From positions 124,001 to 188,000 of the forward strand of contig NZ_JABZEE010000013.1 in the NCBI RefSeq assembly GCF_013387495.1: 64,000 nucleotides of DNA, given 5' to 3'. The notes below the pieces were generated by a model, which worked only from the letters and a program-made list of their open reading frames with translations, was not told the origin of the DNA and did no database searches. Source of the DNA: Streptomyces sp. PKU-EA00015. GTDB lineage: Bacteria; Actinomycetota; Actinomycetes; Streptomycetales; Streptomycetaceae. Each line of letters begins with the position of its first letter. Within the stretch, counting starts at the first letter, position 1. The translations under genes and the position numbers were made by a program. Positions 54,958 to 63,967 of the stretch are shown in pieces.

Positions 54958-56264
54958 CGCTGGACGCATCGGCCCGCCTGGAGGTGGACCCGCTCATCGA
55001 CGATCCGGCCACGCGCATCATCGTGTGCTGCGGCGCGGGCGGCGTCGGCAAGACCACGACGGCCGCGGCCCTCGGCGTACGGGCGGCGGAGCGCGGTCGC
55101 AAGGTCGTCGTCCTGACCATCGACCCGGCCCGGCGGCTTGCCCAGTCCATGGGCATCGACTCGCTCGACAACACGCCGCGCAGGGTCAAGGGCATCGAGG
55201 GCGACGGCGAACTGCACGCCATGATGCTCGACATGAAGCGCACCTTCGACGAGATCGTCGAGGCGCACGCGGACGCGGAGCGCGCCCGCGCGATCCTGGA
55301 GAACCCCTTCTACCAGTCCCTGTCCGCCGGTTTCGCCGGCACGCAGGAGTACATGGCGATGGAGAAGCTGGGGCAGCTGCGCGGACGTGAGGAGTGGGAC
55401 CTGATCGTCGTCGACACCCCGCCGTCGCGCTCCGCGCTCGACTTCCTGGACGCGCCCAAGCGCCTGGGGTCGTTCCTCGACGGCAGGTTCATCAAGCTGC
55501 TGATGGCTCCCGCGAAGGTGGGCGGCCGCGCGGGGATGAAGTTCCTCAACGTCGGCATGTCGATGATGACGGGCACGCTGGGCAAGCTGCTGGGCGGTCA
55601 ACTGCTGCGTGACGTCCAGACCTTCGTGGCCGCGATGGACACGATGTTCGGCGGCTTCCGCACCCGCGCGGACGCGACCTACCGGCTGCTGCAGGCGCCG
55701 GGCACGGCGTTCATGGTGGTCGCGGCGCCGGAGCGGGACGCGCTGCGGGAGGCGGCGTACTTCGTGGAGCGCCTGGCGGCGGAGGACATGCCGCTCGCGG
55801 GCCTCGTTCTCAATCGCGTGCACGGCAGCGAGGCCGCGCGGCTGTCCGCGGAGCGGGCGCTCGCGGCCGCGGAAAATCTTGACGAGTCCGGCATTGTGGA
55901 TCAGGAGCCCGGGAAGACTGGTGGTCGTGACGCCGCGGCCGTCTCTCCCGAATCCCCGGCCGTGGATCACTCCCCCGAAGCACGTGAGGTTCCCCCCGAC
56001 ACACCCGGATCACCGTCCGAGGTTCCCGAGGTACCCGACGCGCACGATGTCCATGACGTGCAGACCGCGCAGCAGTTGACGGCCGGCCTGCTGCGCCTGC
56101 ATGCCGAGAGGATGCAGGTGCTGGCGCGCGAGCAGCGCACGCGCGACCGTTTCACGGCCCTGCACCCCGAGGTGCCCGTCACCGAGGTCCCGGCCCTTCC
56201 GGGCGATGTCCACGACCTGGCCGGCCTCCGCGCGATCGGCACGCGCCTGGCAGCGGGGTCGTAG
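54954..56264 (+). CDS. ArsA/Get3-like ATPase, second subunit
   Basis: A 436-residue partner with Walker A GAGGVGKTT, switch I TIDPARRLAQSMG and switch II VVDTPPSRSALDFLD. Between residues about 305 and 375 there is an acidic, Pro-rich low-complexity insertion (AVSPESPAVDHSPEAREVP...), followed by a conserved C-terminal helix pair. Corresponds to Rv3680. Translation is coupled to the first ATPase by ATGA overlap. It converges on wblA. Confidence 0.92.
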   Translation: MTLDASARLEVDPLIDDPATRIIVCCGAGGVGKTTTAAALGVRAAERGRKVVVLTIDPARRLAQSMGIDSLDNTPRRVKGIEGDGELHAMMLDMKRTFDEIVEAHADAERARAILENPFYQSLSAGFAGTQEYMAMEKLGQLRGREEWDLIVVDTPPSRSALDFLDAPKRLGSFLDGRFIKLLMAPAKVGGRAGMKFLNVGMSMMTGTLGKLLGGQLLRDVQTFVAAMDTMFGGFRTRADATYRLLQAPGTAFMVVAAPERDALREAAYFVERLAAEDMPLAGLVLNRVHGSEAARLSAERALAAAENLDESGIVDQEPGKTGGRDAAAVSPESPAVDHSPEAREVPPDTPGSPSEVPEVPDAHDVHDVQTAQQLTAGLLRLHAERMQVLAREQRTRDRFTALHPEVPVTEVPALPGDVHDLAGLRAIGTRLAAGS

Positions 56265-56469
56265 CACCGCGCTGCGCGCCCGAACGGCAGGTCGTCCACG
56301 CGCGGCCCGGACTTGGGCGCCGCGTTCCCGGTCGCCCCGGTCCTGGACGCAGAGCGACTCAATCGCGCAGCACGCTCCGGTCGTCGGACCAGAGCGGCTC
56401 AAAGCGCGCAGGCGCGGCACGTTCCGGCCCGCCGGCGTCATCGCCTGCGCGCTGACGTGCGGGTGCCCG

Positions 56470-56814
56470 TCAGCCCACCGCCGCGTACGTCTCGTACGTC
56501 TCGTCGTCGTCGAGGCCCACCGGCAGAATGCCCGCACTGCGCTCGTACTCCGTGCGCGCGGTCTCGAGCAGTCTCCGCCACGACGTGACCGTGGGGCGCC
56601 TGCGCAGCAGCGCTCGTCGCTCCCGCTCGGTCATGCCGCCCCACACGCCGAACTCGACGCGGTTGTCCAGCGCATCGGCCAGGCATTCCGTGCGTACCGG
56701 GCATCCGGTACACACCGCCTTGGCCCTGTTCTGCGCTGCCCCTTGTACGAACAGTTCATCCGGATCCGTCGTGCGGCAGGCTGCCTGCGCACTCCAGTCG
56801 GTAACCCAGCCCAT
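56470..56814 (-). CDS. wblA: WhiB-family regulator WblA
   Basis: A 114-residue iron-sulphur regulator of development and antibiotic production. From the ATG at 56814 the four ligands are Cys13, Cys35, Cys38 and Cys44 (C-x21-CxxC-x5-C), followed by GVWGG (56-60) and an RRRALLRRR-rich region for DNA/sigma contact. DPDELF and DALDNRVEFG are typical of the WblA/WhiB4 group. A GTG at 56871 would add 19 residues with weak ribosome site. Orthologue of S. coelicolor SCO3579 and M. tuberculosis WhiB4 (Rv3681c), which is likewise next to the ArsA pair and the PBP. Confidence 0.95.
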   Translation of the reverse strand: MGWVTDWSAQAACRTTDPDELFVQGAAQNRAKAVCTGCPVRTECLADALDNRVEFGVWGGMTERERRALLRRRPTVTSWRRLLETARTEYERSAGILPVGLDDDETYETYAAVG

Positions 56815-57194
56815 GCCGGCGCCGTCCTCTCCCGAATCGAGGCTCCCCCACGGCGGCAGCGGCATATTCACCGCTGCCAGTTGAGGACGTTACGGAAGGT
56901 GGGCACAGCGCAACACCCCCACGGGGCCCAATCTTGAATGGTCCGAACGGACTATGCGTACGCGGCAGATCACCCAGGGGAGTGACCTGAGGGCATACGC
57001 GACAAACCCGACAAAGCGGGGCACTTCCTTTGCCGTGCAACGGACTTCGACGACAAACGCAGGAATTCGGGCATGGCTCCGCCGGATTCGGGGACAGCGG
57101 AGTTCTGCCAGGTACTTGATGCGAGACCGCACTGCCGTGACAGTTGAGAGCAGCTTAGGCCAATGCCTTTACGCCTGTCCGGCAAATGAGAACG

Positions 57195-57200
57195 TAGGCT
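57195..57200 (+). promoter_or_regulatory. Candidate -10 box for leaderless PBP gene
   Basis: TAGGCT ends seven bases before the ATG at 57207, with no ribosome site between. Same hexamer and spacing class as at 53982-53987. Confidence 0.45.
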
Positions 57201-57206
57201 GCCCTC

Positions 57207-59432
57207 ATGCCAAAGAAGCGCTCGGGCGGCGGTCTGACCGGGACCCAGCAGGCCGCCAAGTTCCTCGGTGTCAGTGTGCTCTCCGGAGCGGTGCTGGCGG
57301 GCATCGCTCTGCCCGCCGCCGGTGCGCTGGGACTCGCGGCCAAGGGCACGGTCGAGGGATTCGACGAGATCCCGGCCAACCTCAAGACACCGCCCCTGAG
57401 TCAGCGCACCACCATCCTGGACGCCGAGGGCGGCAAGATCGCCACGGTCTACTCGCGCGACCGCACGGTGGTGCCCCTCAAGGACATCTCGCCGTACATG
57501 CAGAAGGCGATCATCGCGATCGAGGACGCCCGCTTCTACGACCACGGCGCGGTCGACCTCAAGGGCGTGCTGCGCGCGCTCAACAAGAACGCGCAGTCCG
57601 GGGGCGTGTCCGAGGGTGCCTCCACGCTCACCCAGCAGTACGTGAAAAACGTCTTCGTCGAGGAGGCCGGCGACGACCCCGACAAGGTCGCCCAGGCCAC
57701 CCAGCAGACCATCGGCCGCAAGATCCGCGAACTGAAGTACGCGATCCAGGTCGAGGAGGAGCTGGGCAAGAAGAAGATCCTCGAGAACTATCTCAACATC
57801 ACCTTCTTCGGTCAGCAGGCGTACGGCGTCGAGGCCGCCTCTCAGCGCTACTTCTCCAAGTCCGCCAAGGACCTGAAGCTGGAGGAAGCGGCGATGCTGG
57901 CCGGCCTCGTCCAGTCGCCGAGCCGCTACGACCCGGTCAACGACACCGAAGAGGCCACCAAGCGCCGCAACATCGTGCTCCAGCGCATGGCCGACGTCCG
58001 CGACATCTCCCAGGAGGAGGCGGACCGGGCCAAGGCCACGCCGATCGAGCTGGCCGTCAGCAAGCCGGACAACGGGTGCATCACCGCCGTGAACGGCGCG
58101 GGCTTCTTCTGCGACTACGTGCGCAAGACGATCCTGAACAACCCCGCCTTCGGGAAGACGGACGAGGAGCGCTCGAAGCTCTGGAACCTGGGCGGCCTCA
58201 CCATCCGCACGACGCTGAGCCCGCGTGCGCAGGCCGCCGCGAACCAGGCCGCCACGGCGAAGGTCAACAAGACGGACAAGGTCGCCGCGGCCGTGGTGCA
58301 GGTCCAGCCCGGCACGGGCAGGATCCTGTCGATGGGCCAGTCCCGCCCGTACGGCCTGGACCAGAAGCAGCACGAGACGGTGCTCAACCTCTCGGTCGGC
58401 AGCAAGATGGGCGGCACGACGTACGGCTTCCAGGTCGGTTCGACCTTCAAGCCGATCACGGCGGCCGCGGCACTGGAGAAGGGCATCAGCCCGGCCCAGT
58501 CGTTCGCGACGCCGTGGAAGATCTCGCTGCCGATGGACTCCTTCCGGACCTGCGCGGGCGGCCCGTCCGGCGGCGGCCAATGGCCCCTGCAGAACGAGCT
58601 GCAGTCCGAGGCCGGCTCCTGGGACATGACCAGCGCCCTCGGCAAGTCCATCAACACCTACTTCGCCCACCTCGAGCAGATGACCGGTCTGTGCGAGACG
58701 GTCGAGATGGCGAAGAAGATGGGCTACGAGCGCGAGCTGGGCAAGAAGCTGCAGGAGCTCCCGTCCATCACCCTCGGCGGCCAGGAGAGCACTCCGCTGG
58801 ACATGGCGTCGGTGTACGCCACGTTCGCCAACCGCGGCACGTACTGCACGCCGGTCGCCATCGAGTCCGTGACGGACGCCAACGGCAAGCGGATCAAGGT
58901 GCCGGGCTCCGAGTGCTCGCAGGTGATGAACCAGACGACCGCGGACATGATCAACCAGATGCTCAAGGGCGTGGTCGAGGACGGCACCGGTACGCAGGCC
59001 GGTCTCCAGGACCGCGACAACGCGGGCAAGACCGGTACGACCAACGACCGCAAGGACGCCTGGTTCGTCGGCTACACGCCGAACCTGTCCACGGCGGTGT
59101 GGGTCGGCGACGACGTCGGCGAGAAGACGTCGATGTACAGGATCACCATCGGCGGCCAGTACTACGACAAGGTCTGCGGCGGCTGTCTGCCCGGCCCGAT
59201 CTGGAAGATCGCGATGACCGGGGCACTGGACGCCGCCGAGACCCCCGCGTTCAACCCCGTCTCCGTCCCGCGCGGGAAGGAGAAGGAGGACGAGGACAAG
59301 GACAAGGGCCGCGACCGTGACGAGAACAGGCCCGGCGACAACGGGCCCATCCCCGGCATCAGCATCCCGCCGGACCTGATCGGCGGCGGCAACAACCGCG
59401 GTCAGGGCAACGGCGGCGGCAACTGGCCGTAG
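57207..59432 (+). CDS. Class A penicillin-binding protein (PonA2-like)
   Basis: A 741-residue bifunctional peptidoglycan synthase. One N-terminal membrane helix. The glycosyltransferase domain has catalytic Glu106 in IEDARFYDH and EGASTLTQQYVKN. The transpeptidase has Ser412-x-x-Lys415 (STFK), Ser481-x-Asn483 (SIN) and KTGT at 608-611. The C-terminal tail is a charged, Gly/Asn-rich disordered segment; no PASTA domain. Corresponds to Rv3682 (PonA2) by position. It diverges from wblA across about 390 bases and ends at a strong terminator. Confidence 0.95.
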   Translation: MPKKRSGGGLTGTQQAAKFLGVSVLSGAVLAGIALPAAGALGLAAKGTVEGFDEIPANLKTPPLSQRTTILDAEGGKIATVYSRDRTVVPLKDISPYMQKAIIAIEDARFYDHGAVDLKGVLRALNKNAQSGGVSEGASTLTQQYVKNVFVEEAGDDPDKVAQATQQTIGRKIRELKYAIQVEEELGKKKILENYLNITFFGQQAYGVEAASQRYFSKSAKDLKLEEAAMLAGLVQSPSRYDPVNDTEEATKRRNIVLQRMADVRDISQEEADRAKATPIELAVSKPDNGCITAVNGAGFFCDYVRKTILNNPAFGKTDEERSKLWNLGGLTIRTTLSPRAQAAANQAATAKVNKTDKVAAAVVQVQPGTGRILSMGQSRPYGLDQKQHETVLNLSVGSKMGGTTYGFQVGSTFKPITAAAALEKGISPAQSFATPWKISLPMDSFRTCAGGPSGGGQWPLQNELQSEAGSWDMTSALGKSINTYFAHLEQMTGLCETVEMAKKMGYERELGKKLQELPSITLGGQESTPLDMASVYATFANRGTYCTPVAIESVTDANGKRIKVPGSECSQVMNQTTADMINQMLKGVVEDGTGTQAGLQDRDNAGKTGTTNDRKDAWFVGYTPNLSTAVWVGDDVGEKTSMYRITIGGQYYDKVCGGCLPGPIWKIAMTGALDAAETPAFNPVSVPRGKEKEDEDKDKGRDRDENRPGDNGPIPGISIPPDLIGGGNNRGQGNGGGNWP

Positions 59433-59444
59433 GCGCCCGGCAGT

Positions 59445-59487
59445 CACGGCGAAGGGGGACCCGGTGACCGGGTCCCCCTTCGCCGTG
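59445..59487. terminator. Bidirectional terminator between PBP and YqeY genes
   Basis: A perfect 21-base stem (59445-59465 with 59467-59487) whose arms start CACGGCGAAGGGGG, with a single central base. The two genes converge here. Confidence 0.85.
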
Positions 59488-59504
59488 CCGTATGCCGTGC
59501 GCGC

Positions 59505-59969
59505 TCAGCCCGCGAGCAGCTGCTTCACGGCGGTCGCCACGCGCCCGCCCTCGGCGCGGCCCGCCACCTTCGGGTTCACGATCTTCATGACGGCACCCAT
59601 GGCGCGCGGGCCCTCGGCGCCGCCCGCCCTGGCCTCCTCGACGGCCTGCGCCACGATCTGGTGGAGCTCGTCGTCCGTCAGCTGCTGCGGCAGGTAGGCG
59701 TCGAGGATCACGCCCTCGGCCTTCTCGCGCTCGGCCTGCTCGGCACGACCGCCCTGCGCGAAGGCGTCGGCGGCCTCGCGGCGCTTCTTCGCCTCCTTGG
59801 CGATCACCTTCTGCACCTCGTCGTCGGAGAGCTCGCGGGCCGTCTTGCCCGAGACCTCCTCCTTCGTGATCGCGGCGAGGGTCAGCCGGAGCGTGGAGGA
59901 GCGCAGTTCGTCGCGCGCCCTGATCGCCTCGGTGAGGTCTTCCTGCAGCTTGGACTTGAGCGTGGTCAT
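59505..59969 (-). CDS. GatB/YqeY domain protein
   Basis: A 154-residue helical protein: MTTLKSKLQEDLTEAIRARDELRSSTLRLTLAAI and the C-terminal MGAVMKIVNPKVAGRAEGGRVA are hallmark YqeY stretches. The fold occurs as the tRNA-contacting tail of the GatB amidotransferase subunit; the stand-alone form may bind tRNA or act as an amidotransferase accessory. Alone between converging neighbours. Confidence 0.93.
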   Translation of the reverse strand: MTTLKSKLQEDLTEAIRARDELRSSTLRLTLAAITKEEVSGKTARELSDDEVQKVIAKEAKKRREAADAFAQGGRAEQAEREKAEGVILDAYLPQQLTDDELHQIVAQAVEEARAGGAEGPRAMGAVMKIVNPKVAGRAEGGRVATAVKQLLAG

Positions 59970-60217
59970 GCGCTCAAGTGTCGCAGGTGCGGGAGGGGGT
60001 GCGCCCGCGCATTTCGTGCGACGCGCACCGGTCGGCGCCGCCGGGTGGTGCTCTTGACCGCCCGGCCGGCCGGGGGCGCGCCGTGCCCGTGCGCGGCGTG
60101 CGCCGACGGGATGGGTGCATGCTCCAGGGGAGCCCGTAAGGCCGCGGACACACGACGGCCCCCGCCGGTCGACCGGGACGTCGCCTCCCGGACACCGTCC
60201 GTTGACAGCCTGCGCTG

Positions 60218-61672
60218 GTGTCGTCCCTCCGTCTCCCCGTCGGCCGAGCCGTCGACTTCCGCCACTGTCAGCTGCTCGGGCTCATCGGCTCGACGGCGCT
60301 CGCGGCGGGCGGCGTGGGCGCCGGAGCACTGCCCGTGCGGGAGGTGCTCGCTCCGGACTCGGGGGCGGCCGCGCTCGGCCTGGTCGGCGCGTACTTCGGG
60401 CTCGTCGTCCTGATAGCGGCATGGGCCCTGGTGGGCCGGGCGGTGCGCGGACCACGGCCGCCCGGGCGGCGCGACCTGCTGGTCACGCTCGTGCTGTGGG
60501 CGGCACCGCTCGTGGTGGCGCCGCCCCTGTTCAGCAGGGATGTCTACAGCTACCTGGCGCAGGGCGCGATGGTCGACGCACGGCTGGACGTGTACGCCTA
60601 CGGCCCCTCCCGCCTCGGCGGTCCGCTCACGGCCGAGGTGGCACCGCTGTGGCGGGACACCCCGGCCCCGTACGGCCCGGTCTTCCTCGCCCTCGCCTCG
60701 GCCATAGCGGGGTCCGCGGACTTCGGCACGTTCTCGGCGGACCGGCTGACCGGTGGTGTGCTCGGCATGCGGCTGGTCGCGCTGCTCGGGGTGGCCCTGA
60801 TGGCGCTGTGCCTGCCGCGCCTGGCCCAGTACTGCGGAACCGATCCCTCCGTCGCGCTCTGGCTCGGCGCGCTCAACCCGCTGGTGCTGCTGCATCTCGT
60901 CGGCGGCGCACACAACGACGCCGTCATGATCGGACTGCTGGGCGCCGGACTGGTCGCCGCCCTCGGCCGCAGGCCGGTCGCGGCGGTCGTCCTGGTCACC
61001 CTCGCCGCCCTGGTGAAGGCCCCGGCCGCGCTCGGGCTGGTCGCCGTGGTCGTGCTGTGGGCCCGGCAGCCGCCCTGGGCCCGCGCGCCGTGGCTGTCCT
61101 CCACCCTCGCGGCTCTGTGCGTGTGCGCGGCCACCACCGCGGTGACCACCGCGCTCGTCGGCACCGGATACGGCTGGCTCGCCGCGCTCGACACCCCTGT
61201 GTCCCCGGAGAACTGGTCACTGACCTCGACCCTCGGCCGGATGTCCACCGCTGTGCTGACCGACGCGGGCAGCGGGCTCGCGGAGTTCGCCCGTCACGCG
61301 GTACCCGTCTGGCACCTGCTCGGCCTCGCGGCCACGGCCCTGGCCGTCCTGCTCGCCTGGCGCCGCCACCATCTGCTGCGCCCGGTCCACGCGCTGGGCC
61401 TCAGCCTGACGGCCGTGGCCCTCCTCGGGCCCGCCATACGGCCCTGGTACGTGCTGTGGGGCCTGTTCCTGATCGCCGCCGCCGGCCCCGGAAGGCCGCT
61501 GCGCCGGGCGGCCGCCTGCGCCAGCGGAGTCCTCGCTCTGGCCGTGCTGCCGAGCGGATCCGCCCCCGACGCCACGCAGTTGGCGCTCGCCGTCGGCGGC
61601 GGGCTGCTCGCGCTGACGGCGCTGTGGGGCGCACATCGGTTCGCCCACCGGCCCGTCGGGAGTACGGCATGA
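60218..61672 (+). CDS. Polyprenol-phosphate mannosyltransferase, MptB-like (GT-C)
   Basis: A 484-residue membrane glycosyltransferase with about 12-13 hydrophobic segments. The catalytic Asp lies in the first loop, SRDVYSYL (Asp108), as in alpha-(1->6) mannosyltransferases of the MptA/MptB group; GAHNDAVMIGLLGAG and RPWYVLWGL are further motifs. It would transfer mannose from polyprenol-phosphate to extracytoplasmic lipid-linked glycans. GTG start taken; alternative starts are not strong. The next gene overlaps (ATGA). Confidence 0.87.
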   Translation: MSSLRLPVGRAVDFRHCQLLGLIGSTALAAGGVGAGALPVREVLAPDSGAAALGLVGAYFGLVVLIAAWALVGRAVRGPRPPGRRDLLVTLVLWAAPLVVAPPLFSRDVYSYLAQGAMVDARLDVYAYGPSRLGGPLTAEVAPLWRDTPAPYGPVFLALASAIAGSADFGTFSADRLTGGVLGMRLVALLGVALMALCLPRLAQYCGTDPSVALWLGALNPLVLLHLVGGAHNDAVMIGLLGAGLVAALGRRPVAAVVLVTLAALVKAPAALGLVAVVVLWARQPPWARAPWLSSTLAALCVCAATTAVTTALVGTGYGWLAALDTPVSPENWSLTSTLGRMSTAVLTDAGSGLAEFARHAVPVWHLLGLAATALAVLLAWRRHHLLRPVHALGLSLTAVALLGPAIRPWYVLWGLFLIAAAGPGRPLRRAAACASGVLALAVLPSGSAPDATQLALAVGGGLLALTALWGAHRFAHRPVGSTA

Positions 61673-62907
61673 CACAACTGGAGACGACGGAGAGCGCCTG
61701 GCAATGGCCGGTGACCACGCGCGGGCGGCTGCTCCTGGTCGCCGGACTGGCCGCCGCCGTCCTGCTGTTCCTCGCGACGGTCCCACTGCACCGTGACTGG
61801 TTCGACCTGGGCGTCTACTACGGGGCCGTGCACCACTGGACAGACGGCGGCGCTCTCTACGACTACCTGGTTCCGGGCACGCACTACGGCTTCACGTATC
61901 CGCCCTTCGCGGCGGTGTGCATGCTGCCGATGACGCTGACCGGCTGGCAGAGCGCCGTGGCGCTGAGCGTGCTGTTCAACGCGGCCGCCGCGGCCGTGAT
62001 CCTGCACTGGACCGCCGGCCCCCTCGTCCGCCGGGAGGGCTGGACGCCCTGGTACGCCCTCGCCCTCGCGGGCTGCGCCTTCGCCCTGCTGGAACCGGTC
62101 CGCGACACCGTCAGCTTCGGCCAGGTCAACCTGCTCCTGCTCGCGCTCGTGCTCGCCGACGCCCGGCTGCTCGCCGGCGGCCGCGCCTCGCGGTACGCGG
62201 GCATCGGCACCGGTCTGGCCGCCGCGATCAAGCTCACCCCGGCCGTCTTCATCCTCCACCTGCTCCTCACCGGCCGGCCGCGCGCCGCCGCCACGGCCAC
62301 GGCCGTCGCGCTCGGGGCCACCGGGATCGCCGCGTGGGCGGCACCGGACGCCTCCCGCGTCTACTGGACCGAGGCGCTGTGGGACACCGACCGCGTCGGC
62401 GCGCTCGCGTACGTCTCCAACCAGTCCTGGCAGGGCCTGGTGGCGCGCCTCTTCGACCCGGCCGAACCGAACCGGACCGTATGGGCGATCGGGGTCGTCG
62501 CGCTGCTGGCCGTCTGGGCCGTACGCGTGCGCCGGGCGAGCGCCGCCCGTGATCACGCCGGGGCCTTCGCCCTGACCGGCGTCCTCGCCTGCCTCATCAG
62601 CCCGGTCACCTGGGTCCACCACCTGGTCTGGCTGGCCCCCGCCCTCGTGGTGCTGGCCGACGCGGCCCTGCGCGCGCCGGAGGGGCCGGACCGCCGCCGG
62701 CTGCTGACCTGGTCCGTGACGCTGCCCGTGGTGCTGAGCAGCAGTGTGGTGTGGCTGTGGAGCAGGGACTCGTCCGGACTCGACGGCTTCCTGGGAGGCA
62801 ACGCGTACGTCTGGGTCTCGCTCGGGCTGCTCTTCGCTCTGCCGCTGCGCACGTCGCCGGGGGTATGCGTCCCGGCCGGCGACCGGCCGCCGCTCCCCGG
62901 GTCCTGA
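61669..62907 (+). CDS. GT87 family mannosyltransferase
   Basis: A 412-residue GT-C type membrane enzyme. The Asp in the first extracytoplasmic loop is HRDWFDLGVYY (Asp46). The family motif FTYPPFAA and GLAAAIKLTPAVF are present. Relatives (PimE, Rv2181) add mannose to phosphatidylinositol mannosides. The ATG overlaps the stop of the upstream mannosyltransferase, so both probably act on the same glycan. The open frame extends far upstream antisense-free but there it is a shadow. Confidence 0.9.
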   Translation: MTQLETTESAWQWPVTTRGRLLLVAGLAAAVLLFLATVPLHRDWFDLGVYYGAVHHWTDGGALYDYLVPGTHYGFTYPPFAAVCMLPMTLTGWQSAVALSVLFNAAAAAVILHWTAGPLVRREGWTPWYALALAGCAFALLEPVRDTVSFGQVNLLLLALVLADARLLAGGRASRYAGIGTGLAAAIKLTPAVFILHLLLTGRPRAAATATAVALGATGIAAWAAPDASRVYWTEALWDTDRVGALAYVSNQSWQGLVARLFDPAEPNRTVWAIGVVALLAVWAVRVRRASAARDHAGAFALTGVLACLISPVTWVHHLVWLAPALVVLADAALRAPEGPDRRRLLTWSVTLPVVLSSSVVWLWSRDSSGLDGFLGGNAYVWVSLGLLFALPLRTSPGVCVPAGDRPPLPGS

Positions 62908-62928
62908 ACGGTCTGCAACGATGGGCGT

Positions 62929-63867
62929 ATGCGCGCACGCTACGGGATGCCCTTGAAAATCACCGCAGGAGTCACGGCAGTCGGCGCGGCCGGCCTCGCC
63001 TACGCCGCCGGGTTCGAAGCCCGTTCCTTCCGGCTTCGCCGGATCACCGTGCCGGTCCTGCCGCGCGGGATGCGGCCGCTGCGCGTCCTCCAGGTCTCCG
63101 ACATCCACATGGTGAGCGGCCAGCGCAAGAAGCGCGCCTGGCTGCAGTCCCTGGCCGGCCTGCGCCCCGACTTCGTCGTGAACACCGGGGACAACCTCTC
63201 CGACCCGGAGGGCGTACCGGAGGTGATGGACGCGCTCGGCCCGCTGATGGAGTACCCCGGCGTATACGTCTTCGGCTCCAACGACTACTACGGCCCGAAG
63301 CTGCGCAACCCCGCCCGCTACCTCCTGGAGAAGGCCCAGGGCCGCCACGGCCTGAACGGCAACGCCCCGGCGGTCGGCGCGGTCCACAACCCGTGGGAGC
63401 AGCTGCGCGACGGGTTCGACGCTGCGGGCTGGCTGGACCTGACGAACACGCGGGGCCGCCTGAAGCTGGAGGGCTACGAGATCGCCTTCACGGGCCTGGA
63501 CGACCCGCACATCAAGCGCGACCGGTACGAGCTGGTCGCGGGGGGCCCGGAGAAGGACGCCGACCTGTCGCTGGCGGTGGTGCACGCCCCCTACCTGCGC
63601 AGCCTGGACGCCTTCACGTCCGACGGCTACCCGCTGATCCTGGCGGGCCACACTCACGGCGGCCAGCTGTGCATCCCGTTCTACGGCGCCCTGGTCACCA
63701 ACTGCGACCTGGACACGGACCGGGTGAAGGGCCTGTCCACGCACACGGCGGAGGGCAGCACCGCCTACCTCCACGTCTCCGCGGGCTGCGGCACGAACCG
63801 CTACACGCCGGTCCGCTTCGCCTGCCCCCCGGAGGCGACGCTGCTGACGCTGACCCCGAGGGACTGA
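62929..63867 (+). CDS. Membrane-anchored calcineurin-like metallophosphoesterase
   Basis: A 312-residue protein with an N-terminal membrane segment (TAGVTAVGAAGLAYAAGF) and the metal-binding set DIH (58-60), GDN (87-89), GSND, and GHTHGGQ. Similar to YkuE-type phosphodiesterases acting outside the membrane. It corresponds to Rv3683 next to ponA2 in M. tuberculosis, although here the mannosyltransferases lie between. Confidence 0.92.
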   Translation: MRARYGMPLKITAGVTAVGAAGLAYAAGFEARSFRLRRITVPVLPRGMRPLRVLQVSDIHMVSGQRKKRAWLQSLAGLRPDFVVNTGDNLSDPEGVPEVMDALGPLMEYPGVYVFGSNDYYGPKLRNPARYLLEKAQGRHGLNGNAPAVGAVHNPWEQLRDGFDAAGWLDLTNTRGRLKLEGYEIAFTGLDDPHIKRDRYELVAGGPEKDADLSLAVVHAPYLRSLDAFTSDGYPLILAGHTHGGQLCIPFYGALVTNCDLDTDRVKGLSTHTAEGSTAYLHVSAGCGTNRYTPVRFACPPEATLLTLTPRD

Positions 63868-63961
63868 CCCGGGGGCCACCGTGTCTCCGCCCCTCTGGCC
63901 TGCGGAGGGGGCCGCCCGGGGGCCCGGGAAAACCGGATTTCGTCTCAGGGCGCGGGTGGGC

Positions 63962-63967
63962 TAAAGT
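63962..63967 (+). promoter_or_regulatory. Candidate promoter at the right edge
   Basis: TAAAGT, the best -10-like hexamer in the last 130 bases, with a poor -35 about 18 bases upstream. It would drive a gene starting beyond the window, possibly a structural RNA. Nothing else is seen after 63867 except a weak GC-rich hairpin. Confidence 0.3.

Noticed and set aside
56970..59447. Open frame of about 825 codons opposite the PBP gene
   Set aside because: Shadow of a well-supported class A PBP; typical of GC-rich DNA.
60202..60207. TTGACA as promoter of the MptB-like gene
   Set aside because: No -10 hexamer at a proper distance; a start there would lie inside the coding region.
61294..63879. Long open frame opposite the mannosyltransferase and phosphoesterase genes
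   Set aside because: Spans three well-supported genes; composition is Arg/Gly/Val-rich without motifs.
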